Source: Elioraea rosea (GTDB lineage Bacteria; Pseudomonadota; Alphaproteobacteria; Acetobacterales; Acetobacteraceae). Taken from it: 64,000 nucleotides of DNA. Every line of letters begins with the position of its first letter. Within the stretch, counting starts at the first letter, position 1. This document shows, piece by piece, positions 27,905 to 37,372 of this stretch. Location: contig NZ_VFAC01000006.1 in NCBI RefSeq assembly GCF_007644105.1, forward strand, positions 62,001 through 126,000, given 5' to 3'. The notes below the pieces were generated by a model that was not told where the DNA came from, did not search any database, and saw nothing but the letters and a program-made list of their open reading frames with translations. The position numbers and the translations under genes are program-made.

Positions 27905-27933
27905 GGCAGGGCCTGCGCTTCGGCCGCCCTGCC
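27905..27933. terminator. Hairpin between rpoZ and rsh
   Basis: GGCAGGG (27905-27911) pairs perfectly with CCCTGCC (27927-27933) across a 15-base loop, in the 81-bp gap between the rpoZ stop and the rsh start. There is no T-run on the minus strand. It may be a partial terminator or processing site that lowers rsh relative to rpoZ. Confidence 0.3.
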
Positions 27934-27954
27934 CCTCTGTCATCCGCGGCCCGC

Positions 27955-28350
27955 TCAGCCGCCGCCGAGTTCGCGGGCGATCGCGGCCTCGATGTCGTCC
28001 TCGGGTCCGGCATCGCCGCCGGCCTCCTCCGCCGCAACCTCCTCGGGGGAGATGTCCATGCCGGCGAAGATGTTGCTCTCGGTCGGCAACAGGTCCATGA
28101 CCTCCTCCGACGAAGGCTCGGGCTCGGGCACGCGCTGCAGGCTCTTGATCAGGTCGGCCTGGAGCCCGTCGAGCGGGACCGTCTCGTCGGCGATCTCACG
28201 CAGGGCGACGACGGGGTTCTTGTCGTTGTCGCGCTCGAGCGTCAGTGCCTCGCCGCGGCTGATGTTGCGCGCGCGCTGGGCGGCGAGCATCACGAGCTCG
28301 AAGCGGTTCGGGATCCTCTCGACGCAGTCTTCCACGGTGACGCGCGCCAT
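27955..28350 (-). CDS. rpoZ: RNA polymerase omega subunit
   Basis: A 131-aa subunit that helps beta' folding and forms part of a ppGpp site in proteobacteria. [31 protein letters not shown] and [11 protein letters not shown] are the canonical omega core. The C-terminal 60 residues are acidic and low-complexity ([35 protein letters not shown]), longer than in E. coli but usual in alphaproteobacteria. It lies between folK and rsh. Confidence 0.95.
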   Translation of the reverse strand: MARVTVEDCVERIPNRFELVMLAAQRARNISRGEALTLERDNDKNPVVALREIADETVPLDGLQADLIKSLQRVPEPEPSSEEVMDLLPTESNIFAGMDISPEEVAAEEAGGDAGPEDDIEAAIARELGGG

Positions 28351-28435
28351 GCGCTCGACCCTCCGGTAATGACCCCATGGGGCGGATCAGATGAAATAGC
28401 GTGCTGCGGCGCGGCAATCAAGCGCCAGCGCGCCG

Positions 28436-28954
28436 TCAGGCCTCGCCCGGAGCCTGCCCGAGGGGTCGGCACTCCGCCCGGTCCGCCTCCGGCAGGGCAT
28501 GGATCATCGCCTCGACCGTCTCGCCGCTCACCGGATGGCGCCAGCCGGGGGCGACCTCCGTGAGCGGCATAAGCACGAAGGCCCGGCCGGCGAGCCGGGG
28601 GTGCGGCAGGATGGGGGCCTTGTCGTCGCGGACGATGCCATCGAGGTCGAGCAGGTCGATGTCGAGCGTGCGCGGGGCATTGCGCTCCCCCCTCACCCGG
28701 CCGAACCGCGACTCGATGCCGTGCAGCGCCGCGAGCAGGATCGAGGGGTCGGCCCGCCCCTCGAGGCGGCAGACGGCGTTGACGTAGCGCGGCTGGTCGG
28801 AGGCAGGCACGGGCGCGCTGTCCCACAGCCCGGACAGCGTTCCGCCCGTTATGCCTGGCAGTGCAACGAGGGCGTCGAAGGCGCGTTGGATCGTCTCGGC
28901 TGGCGCCGATCCGTCAGGGGTGCGAAGATTTCCGCCGAGGGCTATGAGGATCAC
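28436..28954 (-). CDS. folK: 2-amino-4-hydroxy-6-hydroxymethyldihydropteridine pyrophosphokinase
   Basis: A 172-aa folate-biosynthesis enzyme that pyrophosphorylates the pterin before dihydropteroate formation. ILIALGGNLRTPDGSAPAETIQRAF is the N-terminal core, QPRYVNAVCRLEG the middle, and RNAPRTLDIDLLDLDG plus LPHPRLAGRAFVLMPL the ATP/pterin motifs. The start is GTG 28954. It is divergent from the NYN gene and upstream of rpoZ with an 85-bp gap. Confidence 0.94.
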   Translation of the reverse strand: MILIALGGNLRTPDGSAPAETIQRAFDALVALPGITGGTLSGLWDSAPVPASDQPRYVNAVCRLEGRADPSILLAALHGIESRFGRVRGERNAPRTLDIDLLDLDGIVRDDKAPILPHPRLAGRAFVLMPLTEVAPGWRHPVSGETVEAMIHALPEADRAECRPLGQAPGEA

Positions 28955-29081
28955 TCTTCATCTTTCGGACACGATGCGGTTAGCTGGCCTACGTCATCTG
29001 TTGACGGGATTCGGCGCCGTTGACCCAGCGGGTGTACCATTCAGTTGCACGGCATGACCATTGCCGGGTGAGGAGTTGTCA
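28955..29081. promoter_or_regulatory. Divergent promoter region folK / NYN gene
   Basis: This 127-bp region serves two outward-facing genes. GTTGAC occurs twice, at 29000-29005 and 29019-29024, 19 bases apart; each could act as a -35 core for the NYN gene, though no good -10 follows at 17 bases. AGGAG at 29071-29075 is the NYN ribosome-binding site. Confidence 0.35.
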
Positions 29082-29780
29082 ATGTTCCACGAAAAAGAGC
29101 GAGTCGCCGTCTTCATCGATGGCGCGAACCTCTATTCTGCCTCACGCACCCTCGGGTTCGACGTCGACTACAAGTCACTGCATGCGTACTTCAAGAACAA
29201 GGCGTATGTCGTTCGCCTGTTCTACTACACCGCCGTGCTGGAGACCGAGGAGTACACGCCGCTGAAGCCCCTGGTCGATTGGCTCGGCTACAACGGCTAC
29301 TCGGTGGTGACGAAACCGGCGAAGGAGTTCACCGATTCCACCGGGCGCCGCCGCGTGAAGGGCAACATGGACATCGAGCTTGCGATCGACATGCTCGAGA
29401 TGGCCCCGCATGTGGAGCACATCGTCCTGTTCTCCGGAGACGGCGACTTCCGCCGGCTGATCGAGGCCGTGCAGAGGAAGGGCGTGCGCGTGACCGTGGT
29501 CTCGACGATCAAGACCCAGCCCGTGCTGATCGCCGACGAGCTTCGCCGCCAGGCAGACCAGTTCGTCGATCTTGCCGACATCATGGGCGAGTTCACCCGC
29601 CGCATCGTACCCCCGCGCGACCGTGACGCGCCGCGCGAGGCAGCCCCCTCGCTCGGACGCGACCGCGGCGAGGGCGTCGCCGCCACCGGCCGGACGTTCA
29701 CGGTCGAGACGGTCGGCGGTACGCCGCGGCCGACGCCGGACGCGCCCTGGCGCGGCCTTCCCGAAACCGGCAACACCTGA
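29082..29780 (+). CDS. NYN domain (LabA/DUF88-like) putative nuclease
   Basis: A 232-aa protein with a PIN-like NYN fold. Candidate metal-binding acids are D13 in FIDGANLY, the Asp pair in GNMDIELAIDML and the FSGDGDFRRLIEA box. A C-terminal 60-residue tail is Arg/Pro-rich and probably flexible. ATG 29082 has AGGAG six bases upstream. Family members are believed to cleave RNA, but substrates are mostly unknown. The stop overlaps the first possible codon of the uracil-DNA glycosylase frame. Confidence 0.9.
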   Translation: MFHEKERVAVFIDGANLYSASRTLGFDVDYKSLHAYFKNKAYVVRLFYYTAVLETEEYTPLKPLVDWLGYNGYSVVTKPAKEFTDSTGRRRVKGNMDIELAIDMLEMAPHVEHIVLFSGDGDFRRLIEAVQRKGVRVTVVSTIKTQPVLIADELRRQADQFVDLADIMGEFTRRIVPPRDRDAPREAAPSLGRDRGEGVAATGRTFTVETVGGTPRPTPDAPWRGLPETGNT

Positions 29781-30457
29781 CCGGTCACCACCTGACCGGC
29801 CTTCCCTCGCCGCCTGAGCCGGATTGCCGGCTCTGCGCGCGCCTGGCCGCGTTCCGCGACGACAATCGTCGCCGGTTCGCGGCCGACCCGGAAGGCCCCT
29901 GGCACAACGCGCCCGTTCCCTCCTTCGGCCCGCTCGGCGCGCCCCTCCTCATCGTCGGGCTCGCACCGGGCCTGCGGGGCGCGAACCGGACGGGGCGGCC
30001 CTTCACCGGCGATTGGGCGGGCGATCTCCTCTACGCCGCGCTGCTGCGGTTCGGCCTCGCCTCAGGCACGTATGACGAGCGGGCCGATGACGGGCTGGTG
30101 CTGACGGGGGCGCGCATCTGCAACGCGGTGCGCTGCGTGCCGCCAGAGAACAAGCCAACCCCGGCAGAGATCGCCACCTGCAGCCGGTTCCTCGCCGACG
30201 AGATTGGCGCGATGCCGGGCCTTAGGGTGGTCCTCGCCCTCGGGGCGATCGCGCATGGTGCGGTGCTGCGCGCGCTGGGGCAGAGGCTGTCGGCGCACCG
30301 CTTCGCCCACGCCGCGCTCCACACGCTCGCCCCTGGGCTCGTGCTGGCCGACAGCTATCATTGCAGCCGCTACAACACCAATACCGGCCGATTGACTGAA
30401 TCGATGTTCTTCAACGTATTCGAGCAGATCATTCCTATCCTGCATGAGAAACGCTGA
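29777..30457 (+). CDS. Family 5 (UDGb-type) uracil-DNA glycosylase, non-canonical start
   Basis: An iron-sulfur DNA repair glycosylase of about 226 aa. GLAPGLRGANRTGRPFTGD is motif A of family 5 and SYHCSRYNTNTGRLT is the motif B region. Four cysteines (PDC, RLC, CNAVRC and IATC regions) fit a 4Fe-4S cluster. The conserved frame reaches back to the end of the NYN gene with no ATG, GTG or TTG before the first Cys motif. The only candidates I see are CTG at 29777 (inside CTGA with the NYN stop) or 29792. The first GTG, at 30098, would remove the catalytic part. It overlaps the next gene by 14 bases. Confidence 0.82.
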   Translation: MTGHHLTGLPSPPEPDCRLCARLAAFRDDNRRRFAADPEGPWHNAPVPSFGPLGAPLLIVGLAPGLRGANRTGRPFTGDWAGDLLYAALLRFGLASGTYDERADDGLVLTGARICNAVRCVPPENKPTPAEIATCSRFLADEIGAMPGLRVVLALGAIAHGAVLRALGQRLSAHRFAHAALHTLAPGLVLADSYHCSRYNTNTGRLTESMFFNVFEQIIPILHEKR

Positions 30458-31652
30458 CGCGTCCTCCCGCCCGTCCGTGCCACCGGTGTGGCTGCTCGCT
30501 GCGCTGATCTCGCTCGGACCGCTCTCGACTGACCTCTACCTCCCTGCCCTGCCAGCGATTGCCGACGCCTTCGGAACCGACGCAGCGGGGGTCCAGTGGA
30601 CGCTGTCGGGCTTCCTTCTCGCCTTCGCTCCGAGCCAGCTGGTCTACGGACCGATGGCAGACCGGTTCGGCAGGCGCCCGGCCATGCTCTGGGGGCTCGG
30701 CCTGTTCCTCGCCGGAACCGCCGCCTGCGCCGTCGCGCCGACGTTGGGGCTGCTCGTGCTCGCCAGGCTCGTCCAGGCCATCGGCGCCTGCGCCGGTCCC
30801 GTCGTCGCGCGTGCCGTCGTCCGCGACACCGTGCCGCCGGAGCGTGCGCCGGCGGTGTTCGCCACCATGGCTGGGCTGATGTCGCTCGCCCCCGCCATCG
30901 GGCCCGTGCTCGGCGGGGCCGTCACCGCCCTGTCGGGCTGGCGCGCGACCTTCGTGCTGCTCGGCCTCGTCTCAATCCTGGTGAGCGTCGCCGCAACCCG
31001 GCGGCTCGCCGAGACCGCGCCTGCGCTCGACCGCGCCGCCCTCGACCCCGCCTCGCTCCGGCGCGCCTATGGCGGGCTGGTCGCCGACCGGTGGTTCCTC
31101 CGTCACGCGCTGGTGGCGACGGCGAGCTACACGGGCCTGTTCTGCTTCATCTCCGGCAGCTCGCACGTCATCCAGCGCGGCCTCGGCATCGGACCGGGCG
31201 CGTACGGGCTCGTCTTCGCCTCGGCCGTCGGCGGGTATCTCGCAGGAAGCCTTCTGGTGCGCCGGCTTGCCGGGCGAATCTCGCCGCGGCGGATGATGCA
31301 GGTGGGCTCCGCCTGGTGCCTCGTCTGCGGCTGGGCAGGGCCTCTCTCGCTCGCGTTCGCCGGGCCGAGCCTCGCGACCGTCGCGCTTCCGCTGATCCTC
31401 TACATGGTCGGCTTTGCCGTGGTCCAGCCGAACGCCCAGGCCGGGGCGATCGCGCCCTTCCCGGCGATGGCGGGCCGGGCCTCTGCCCTGCTCGGCTGCC
31501 TGCAATGGAGCCTCGCGGCCCTCGCCGGCCTCGCCCTCGGCAGCGTTCTCGACGAGCAAGGCTGGGCGATGGCGCTCGGGATCGCGCTCTCGGGCTCCGC
31601 CGCCTTCGCCCTCGTGCTCAGCCTTCCGGAGGAGCCGTCCCGCTCAGGCTGA
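30444..31652 (+). CDS. Bcr/CflA-type major facilitator drug efflux transporter
   Basis: A 402-aa inner-membrane antiporter with 12 hydrophobic segments. LISLGPLSTDLYLPALPAIADAFG is the Bcr/CflA opening, followed by QLVYGPMADRFGRRPAMLWG (motif A) and the LARLVQAIGACAGPVVARAVVRD helix with motif C-like LAPAIGPVLGG. Typical substrates in characterised relatives are bicyclomycin, chloramphenicol or sulfonamides; the substrate here is unknown. It starts inside the end of the glycosylase gene and converges with the peroxidase gene (9-bp overlap). Confidence 0.9.
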   Translation: MRNADASSRPSVPPVWLLAALISLGPLSTDLYLPALPAIADAFGTDAAGVQWTLSGFLLAFAPSQLVYGPMADRFGRRPAMLWGLGLFLAGTAACAVAPTLGLLVLARLVQAIGACAGPVVARAVVRDTVPPERAPAVFATMAGLMSLAPAIGPVLGGAVTALSGWRATFVLLGLVSILVSVAATRRLAETAPALDRAALDPASLRRAYGGLVADRWFLRHALVATASYTGLFCFISGSSHVIQRGLGIGPGAYGLVFASAVGGYLAGSLLVRRLAGRISPRRMMQVGSAWCLVCGWAGPLSLAFAGPSLATVALPLILYMVGFAVVQPNAQAGAIAPFPAMAGRASALLGCLQWSLAALAGLALGSVLDEQGWAMALGIALSGSAAFALVLSLPEEPSRSG

Positions 31653-32213
31653 GGGGGCGGCGAGCGCCTGCTCGATCGCGCGGCGGATCGTGCTGCTCTC
31701 CGGCGCCGTCGAGGCACCCCAGGAGCCGGCAATGCGCCCGTCCCGCGCGACGAGGTACTTGTGGAAGTTCCAGCGCGGCGGCGAAGCAGCGTTGGCGGCC
31801 CAGCGGTAGAACGGATGCGCCTCGCGCCCCGTCACGCGGGTGATCGCAGCGAGCGGGAACTCGATGCCGAACTCCACCTCGCAGAAGGTCTTCACCTCCT
31901 CGTTCGTCGCCTTCTCCTGCCGGAAATCGCCGGACGGGACGCCGATCACCGAGAAGCCGCGCGGGCCGTAGGTCTCGTGCAGGGTGCGAAGCCCGGCATA
32001 CTGGTTGGTGAAGCCGCAGAACGAGGCGGTGTTGACGACGAGCAGCACCTTCCCGCGGAACTCCGACAGCGGAAGCGGTTCGCCCTCGATGCTCTCGAAG
32101 GTGAAGTCCCACGCGACCGAGGCGGCCGCCGCGGCCGGATCGGGGCGGAAGGGCGCGAGCGCTGCGCCAAGGGCGGCAAACATGCCGAGGCTTCGTCTCA
32201 CCTGGTCCACCAT
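31644..32213 (-). CDS. Secreted glutathione peroxidase (Cys type)
   Basis: A 189-aa thioredoxin-fold peroxidase with a signal peptide (hydrophobic run GMFAALGAALAPF, cleavage near PAAAA). The active site is C66 in NTASFCGFTNQYAGL, Cys rather than selenocysteine; GVPSGDFRQEKATNEEVKTFC and WNFHKYLV provide the remaining family motifs. I start it at ATG 32213, with GGAGAG on the minus strand. It probably reduces lipid or hydrogen peroxides in the periplasm. Divergent from the acyl-CoA synthetase. Confidence 0.9.
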   Translation of the reverse strand: MVDQVRRSLGMFAALGAALAPFRPDPAAAAASVAWDFTFESIEGEPLPLSEFRGKVLLVVNTASFCGFTNQYAGLRTLHETYGPRGFSVIGVPSGDFRQEKATNEEVKTFCEVEFGIEFPLAAITRVTGREAHPFYRWAANAASPPRWNFHKYLVARDGRIAGSWGASTAPESSTIRRAIEQALAAPSA

Positions 32214-32272
32214 CGCGATCTCTCCACGTCCCGGCCATAGATGCGCAGCTATTCGACAGCTACAAGGGAGGC

Positions 32273-33892
32273 ATGACGCGGCGGATGCTCGCGCGGGAGG
32301 AGACGTACGAGGCACTCGCCGGGCGCTTCCGCTGGCGCGTGCCGGCGCGGTTCAACATCGCCGCCGCGATCGACGCCTGGGCCGACGGCTCGGGCCGCAC
32401 CGCGCTGATCGCCATCGCCGAGGACGGGCGCGAAGAGCGCTGGTCCTTCGACAGGCTGAAGGCGCTGTCGTGCAAGATCGCCAACGTGCTCGCAGCCCGA
32501 GGGGTGCGGCGCGGCGACCGTGTCGCCATCCTCCTGCCCCAGCGGCCAGAGACGGCTGCAGCCCACCTCGCCGCCTACCGGCTGGGTGCGATCGCCGTGC
32601 CGCTCTTCACCCTTTTCGGCCCCGATGCCGTGTCGTTCCGGCTCGCAGACAGCGGCGCGGCGGCCGTCATCACCGACCGTGCGGGCGCGGCCCTGCTCGC
32701 GCCGCTGCGCGCCTTGCTTCCTGATCTCCGCTGCGTCCTCTCGGCCGACGGCGCAGCGGACGGCGCGGAGGACCTGCCCGCGCTCGCCTCCCGCGCGTCC
32801 GACAGCTTCGCCACGGCCGACACCGCCGCCGATGATCCGGCGCTGATCATCTACACCTCGGGCACCACCGGGCAGCCGAAGGGCGCGCTGCATGCACACC
32901 GTGTCCTGCTCGGCCACCTTCCCGGCGTGGAGCTGCCGCACCGCTTCTTCCCGCAGGACGGCGACCTGTTCTGGACGCCGGCCGACTGGGCCTGGATCGG
33001 CGGGCTTCTCGACGTCCTCCTGCCGAGCCTGTTCCACGGCGTGCCCGTTCTCGCGCGACGCTTCGCCAAGTTCGACGCGGATGCCGCCTACGCGCTGATG
33101 GCGCGCGCCGGGGTGCGCAACGTGTTCATGCCCGCGACGGCGCTCAGGCTTCTGCGTGCGGCGAAGCCACCACCCGGGCTCACGCTCCGCAGCCTCGCCT
33201 CGGGCGGGGAGACGCTGGGGGAGGCGCTTCTCGACTGGGGCCGCGCGACCTTCGGCCTCACCATCAACGAGTTCTATGGCCAGACGGAAGCCAACCTTCT
33301 CGTCGCCAACTGCGCCGACCTCTTCCCTCCCGCGCCTGGCTCGATGGGCCGCGCCGTGCCGGGCCACCAGGTCGCCGTGATCGGGCCGGAGGGCGAGGCG
33401 CTCCCGCACGGCACGCTCGGCGACATCGCCGTGCGCCGCCCGGACCCCGTGATGATGCTCGGCTACTGGAACAACCCGGAGGCGGCCGCGGCGAAGTTCC
33501 GCGGCGCGTGGCTTGTGACCGGCGATCAGGGCCGGCAGGACGAGCAGGGCAACCTGTTCTTCGTCGGCCGCGACGACGACGTGATCACCTCCGCCGGCTA
33601 CCGCATAGGCCCGGGCGAGGTCGAGGAGTGCCTGACGCGCCACCCCGCCGTCGCGCTCGCCGCCGTCATCGGCGTGCCCGACCCGGTGCGCACCGAGCGG
33701 GTGAAGGCCTTCCTCGTGCTCCGCCCCGGCCATGCGCCGGGCGAGGCGCTTGCGGCCGAGATCCAGCACTTCGTCCGCACGCGGCTCGCCGCGCACGAGT
33801 ACCCGCGCGAGATCGCGTTCCTCGACGCGCTGCCGATGACAGCGACGGGCAAGGTGATGCGCAAGGCGCTGAGGGAAAGCGAGCGCGGCTGA
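32273..33892 (+). CDS. Acyl-CoA synthetase, AMP-forming (acetyl/medium-chain type)
   Basis: A 539-aa ANL-family ligase. The P-loop-like A3 motif is YTSGTTGQPKGALHAH, A5 is NEFYGQTEANL, the hinge region is GDQGRQDEQGNLFFVGRDDDVITSAGYRIGP, and the catalytic lysine is K527 in ATGKVMRKAL. The WTPADWAWIGGLLDVLLPSL segment matches AcsA/medium-chain synthetases. Start ATG 32273 lies 60 bases from the divergent peroxidase gene. Substrate chain length cannot be decided. Confidence 0.9.
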   Translation: MTRRMLAREETYEALAGRFRWRVPARFNIAAAIDAWADGSGRTALIAIAEDGREERWSFDRLKALSCKIANVLAARGVRRGDRVAILLPQRPETAAAHLAAYRLGAIAVPLFTLFGPDAVSFRLADSGAAAVITDRAGAALLAPLRALLPDLRCVLSADGAADGAEDLPALASRASDSFATADTAADDPALIIYTSGTTGQPKGALHAHRVLLGHLPGVELPHRFFPQDGDLFWTPADWAWIGGLLDVLLPSLFHGVPVLARRFAKFDADAAYALMARAGVRNVFMPATALRLLRAAKPPPGLTLRSLASGGETLGEALLDWGRATFGLTINEFYGQTEANLLVANCADLFPPAPGSMGRAVPGHQVAVIGPEGEALPHGTLGDIAVRRPDPVMMLGYWNNPEAAAAKFRGAWLVTGDQGRQDEQGNLFFVGRDDDVITSAGYRIGPGEVEECLTRHPAVALAAVIGVPDPVRTERVKAFLVLRPGHAPGEALAAEIQHFVRTRLAAHEYPREIAFLDALPMTATGKVMRKALRESERG

Positions 33893-33899
33893 AGCCTGC

Positions 33900-34382
33900 T
33901 CAGCCCCGCGCGCGCAAAAGCCGCGCTTTCTCGCGCTGCCAGTCGCGCTGCTTGATCGCCTCGCGCTTGTCCGCCTTCTTGCGGCCGACGGCGACGCCGA
34001 GCAGCACCTTCGCCCGGCCCTTCTCGTTGAAGGCGATCTCGAGCGGAACGATCGTCGAGCCCTCGCGCGCGATCGCGCCGAACAGCTCGCGCATCTGCTT
34101 CCGGTGCACCAGCAGCTTGCGCGGCGAGCGCGGCTCGAAGCGCGAGAGCACGCCGGCCTGGTACTCGGGGATGTAGGCGTTGAACAGCCAGAGCTCTCCG
34201 TCGCGCTCGCCCGCCCAGGCTTCGGTCAGCGTCGCGCGGCCGTGGCGGAGGCTCTTCACCTCCGGGCCCTTGAGCACGATGCCTGCCTCGAGCGTCTGCT
34301 TGATCGTGTAGTCGTGGCGCGCCTTGCGGTTCTGCGCCGCGACGCCGTGCGAGATCAGGCCCTTCTTGCGTGGCTCTGCCAC
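33900..34382 (-). CDS. smpB: SsrA-binding protein SmpB
   Basis: A 160-aa partner of tmRNA in ribosome rescue. NRKARHDYTIKQTLEAGIVLKGPEVKSLR and LFNAYIPEY are the OB-fold core; the C-terminal KKADKREAIKQRDWQREKARLL helix enters the ribosomal mRNA channel. The start is GTG 34382 (VAEPRKKG), with GGAG upstream on the minus strand. It lies ten bases after dapA, a frequent alphaproteobacterial pairing. Confidence 0.94.
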   Translation of the reverse strand: MAEPRKKGLISHGVAAQNRKARHDYTIKQTLEAGIVLKGPEVKSLRHGRATLTEAWAGERDGELWLFNAYIPEYQAGVLSRFEPRSPRKLLVHRKQMRELFGAIAREGSTIVPLEIAFNEKGRAKVLLGVAVGRKKADKREAIKQRDWQREKARLLRARG

Positions 34383-34392
34383 CGGAACTCCA

Positions 34393-35271
34393 TCAGTTGA
34401 GCAGCCCGGCCTGGACGAGGGCCGAGCGCACGCGGCCCTTGTTCGCCTCGGACACGGGCGCGAGCGGCAGCCGGCACGTCTCCTCGCAATGGCCGAGAAG
34501 ATGCGCGGCATACTTCACCGGGCCGGGCGAGGTTTCGCAGAACATCGCGTCGTGCACGGGAAGCAGCCGCTCCTGGATCGCCATCGCCGCGGCCGTCTCG
34601 CCTCGCTCCCACGCCTCGTGCATGTCGGCGCAGAGCCTTGGCGCGACATTCGCGGTCACGGAGATGCAGCCGACGCCGCCGGAGGCAAGGAACGCCACTG
34701 CCGTATGGTCCTCGCCGGAGAGCTGAACGAAATCGGGCCCGCAGGCGCTCTTCTGGTGCAGCGGGCGGGCGAGGTTCGCGGTCGCATCCTTCACGCCGAG
34801 GATGTTCGGCAGCTTGGCGAGCCGCGCCATCGTCTCGACGGTCATGTCTACGGCAGACCGGCCCGGAATGTTGTAGATGATCACCGGAAGATCAACGGCT
34901 TCGGCGATTGCCTTGAAATGGAGATAGAGCCCCTCCTGCGTCGGGCGATTGTAGTAGGGCGTCACGACCAGGGCGGCGTCGGCGCCGGCGGCCTTGGCGT
35001 GCCGGGTGAAGTCGATCGCCTCGTCGGTCGAGTTCGAGCCCGTGCCGGCGACGACGGGAACGCGCCTGCCCGCGGCCTCGATGCAGAGCTCGACCACCCG
35101 CTTGTGCTCGGCATGCGACAGCGTCGGGCTCTCGCCTGTCGTTCCGACCGGGACGAGGCCATGCGTGCCCTGCCGCACCTGCCAGTCGACGAAGTCCTGG
35201 AACGCCTTCTCGTCGAGCGCGCCGTCCTGGCGCATCGGCGTGATCAGCGCGACGAGCGATCCCTTCAGCAT
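34393..35271 (-). CDS. dapA: 4-hydroxy-tetrahydrodipicolinate synthase
   Basis: A 292-aa aldolase-type enzyme that condenses aspartate semialdehyde with pyruvate, the first committed step of lysine and diaminopimelate synthesis. T44-T45 (GTTGES), Y107 (TPYYNRP), Y133 (IYNIPGR) and the Schiff-base lysine K161 (GVKDAT) are in place. ATG 35271; the frame is open upstream by composition only. It is divergent from the lytic transglycosylase gene and leads into smpB. Confidence 0.95.
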   Translation of the reverse strand: MLKGSLVALITPMRQDGALDEKAFQDFVDWQVRQGTHGLVPVGTTGESPTLSHAEHKRVVELCIEAAGRRVPVVAGTGSNSTDEAIDFTRHAKAAGADAALVVTPYYNRPTQEGLYLHFKAIAEAVDLPVIIYNIPGRSAVDMTVETMARLAKLPNILGVKDATANLARPLHQKSACGPDFVQLSGEDHTAVAFLASGGVGCISVTANVAPRLCADMHEAWERGETAAAMAIQERLLPVHDAMFCETSPGPVKYAAHLLGHCEETCRLPLAPVSEANKGRVRSALVQAGLLN

Positions 35272-35395
35272 GGCTCTCTCCCTGGCGGGCGGCGCGCGCA
35301 CCGCGCCACGCCCGCGACCCTGGCCCAACTCCCGGGCACACTCGCGCCTGAGGCGATCCGTGACAAGAGGCACCCCAAGGCCATACAAGGGCGGC

Positions 35396-37372
35396 ATGCC
35401 AGCATGGATCGTCACGAGTCTTGGGGCATTGCTACTGGCGGTTGCTTCGCCCGCCGCGCATGCCCAGCAGGCCGTGCGGGCGCACTCACTCGACACTGCC
35501 TGCCGTGCCGTCGTCACCGCGGCATCAGAGGGTCGCTGGGCCGAGCCTGCGCGCTGTACCCAGGCTGTGCCCGCTAAGGTCGCGCAGTGGCTCCGCCTCG
35601 TCTGGGGCCCCGCGAGCGCAGGCGAGATCGCCCGCTTCGTCTCCGAGAATCCCGATTGGCCAATGCAGGTCACGCTCACGCGACGGGCGGAGGACCTGCA
35701 CGCCCAGCTTCTCGACGATGCAGCCTTCCGCCGCTTCTTCTCCCGGCGCCCTCCCGCAACGGCATCCGGCAAGCTGCGGCTCGCCGAGGCGGTGGAGACG
35801 ACCGACCGCGCGGCAGCGACGCGGCTTCGGCGCGAGGCCTGGGTGGCGATGCGCGCCGACGCGGCCGATGAGCAGGCCTTCCTCGAGCGCTACGGCAGCG
35901 CAATCCGCGCGGAGGATCATTGGGCGCGATTCGACAGGCTGACCTGGGCGCGCGAGGAGGCAGGCGCGCAGCGGCTGCTGACCCTGCTGCCCACCGGCCG
36001 TCAGGTGGCCGCACGCGCACGCCTCACTGCACTCGAGGGCTCGGAAGGCGATCTCGTCCAGATGGAGGAGGCGCTGCGCGACCCGCTCGTCTTCCTCGAG
36101 CGCGCCCGCAGCCTGCGCAGGCAGGAGCGCGACGACGAATCGCTCCGCCTCTGGGCCACGCATGCGGCGGCCGCGCAATCGGCTGCCGGCGTGGAGCGGC
36201 TGCCGCAGTTCTGGGCAGAGCGGCAGATCCTCATCCGCCGCCTCCTGCGCCGGGGCGAGGACGCCCGCGCGCGCGACCTTGCCGCAGCACACGGCCTGCC
36301 CGCCGCGCCGCAGGAGGCCTATCTCGAGGCAGAGTTCGTCGCGGGCTGGATCAGCCTCCGCAGGCGTGGAGACCCGGCCCGCGCGCTCACCCATTTCACC
36401 GCTCTCGAGCGTGCCGCGGTCGCGCCCATCTCGGTCGCGCGCGGCTCCTACTGGCGCGGCCGCGCGCTCGCCGCCCTGCAGCGGCCGGAGGAGGCGCAGG
36501 CCGCCTATCGTGCCGCGGCAGATCACCCGTTCACCTACTACGGCCAGCTCGCAGCGCTCGCCTCCGGAGAGAGCGAGGCGGAGCTCGCGCTTCGCATCGC
36601 TGGCACGCTTCCCCCCGCGGCAGAGCCGGGCCATGTCGCGGCCTTCGCCGGACGCGAGCTTGCGGAGGCCGCGCGCATCCTCGTCTCGGTCGGCGACCAG
36701 CGCCGGGCGCGGATCGTTCTCCTCCGCATGGCAGAGATCGCGCCGGACCCGGTCGACCGCGGCCTCGTCGGCTCGCTTGCCGTCGTGCTCGGCCAGGCGG
36801 AGACGGGCGTGTGGCTCGCCCGCCGCGTGATGGCGACGACGGGAACGGTGCTGCCGGATGCAGGCTGGCCGATCCCCGTCGAGCCGCCGCCCGGGATCGA
36901 GCGCGCCGTCGCGCTCGCGTTGATGCGGCAGGAGAGCAATTTCGAGGTGGGCGCGGTGAGCCCGGCCGGCGCACGCGGGCTGATGCAGCTGATGCCCGGC
37001 ACGGCGCGGGCGATGGCGCGCGAGCTCAAGGAACCCGCCCTCGCCAACCGGCTGCATGACCCGCAGTCGAACATGCGCCTCGGCACGGCCTATCTCGCCA
37101 AGCGGCTCGACGAGTTCGACGGCGCCGTGCCCCTCGCCCTTGCCGCCTACAATGCGGGGGCGCATCGTGTTCGCCAGTGGCTCGACGCGAACGGCGACCC
37201 GCGCACCGGCAGCGTCGACCCGATCGACTGGATCGAGCTGATCCCCTTCTCGGAGACGCGGAACTACGTGATGCGTGTGATCGAGAGCGTGACGGTCTAT
37301 CGCGCACGCGGCAGCACGGCGGAGGCCTCCGCGCGGCACCCCGTGCGCAGCCTCGCGGCGGCACGCCAGTGA
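35396..37372 (+). CDS. slt: Soluble lytic murein transglycosylase
   Basis: A 658-aa periplasmic enzyme that cleaves peptidoglycan to form 1,6-anhydromuramyl ends. It has a signal peptide ([16 protein letters not shown]), a long alpha-helical solenoid, and a C-terminal SLT domain with catalytic E513 in [29 protein letters not shown] and the NMRLGTAYL / [13 protein letters not shown] motifs. I start it at ATG 35396. A GTGACA-16-CATACA promoter-like pair at 35360-35387 would give an almost leaderless message. First gene of a five-gene overlapping operon. Confidence 0.9.
   Translation: MPAWIVTSLGALLLAVASPAAHAQQAVRAHSLDTACRAVVTAASEGRWAEPARCTQAVPAKVAQWLRLVWGPASAGEIARFVSENPDWPMQVTLTRRAEDLHAQLLDDAAFRRFFSRRPPATASGKLRLAEAVETTDRAAATRLRREAWVAMRADAADEQAFLERYGSAIRAEDHWARFDRLTWAREEAGAQRLLTLLPTGRQVAARARLTALEGSEGDLVQMEEALRDPLVFLERARSLRRQERDDESLRLWATHAAAAQSAAGVERLPQFWAERQILIRRLLRRGEDARARDLAAAHGLPAAPQEAYLEAEFVAGWISLRRRGDPARALTHFTALERAAVAPISVARGSYWRGRALAALQRPEEAQAAYRAAADHPFTYYGQLAALASGESEAELALRIAGTLPPAAEPGHVAAFAGRELAEAARILVSVGDQRRARIVLLRMAEIAPDPVDRGLVGSLAVVLGQAETGVWLARRVMATTGTVLPDAGWPIPVEPPPGIERAVALALMRQESNFEVGAVSPAGARGLMQLMPGTARAMARELKEPALANRLHDPQSNMRLGTAYLAKRLDEFDGAVPLALAAYNAGAHRVRQWLDANGDPRTGSVDPIDWIELIPFSETRNYVMRVIESVTVYRARGSTAEASARHPVRSLAAARQ

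Noticed and set aside
29082-30457. A single NYN-uracil-glycosylase fusion gene split by a sequencing frameshift
   Set aside because: The NYN protein has a natural length and a flexible tail before its stop, and the glycosylase begins normally at its Cys motif, so two genes are more likely; the fusion is kept only as an alternative.
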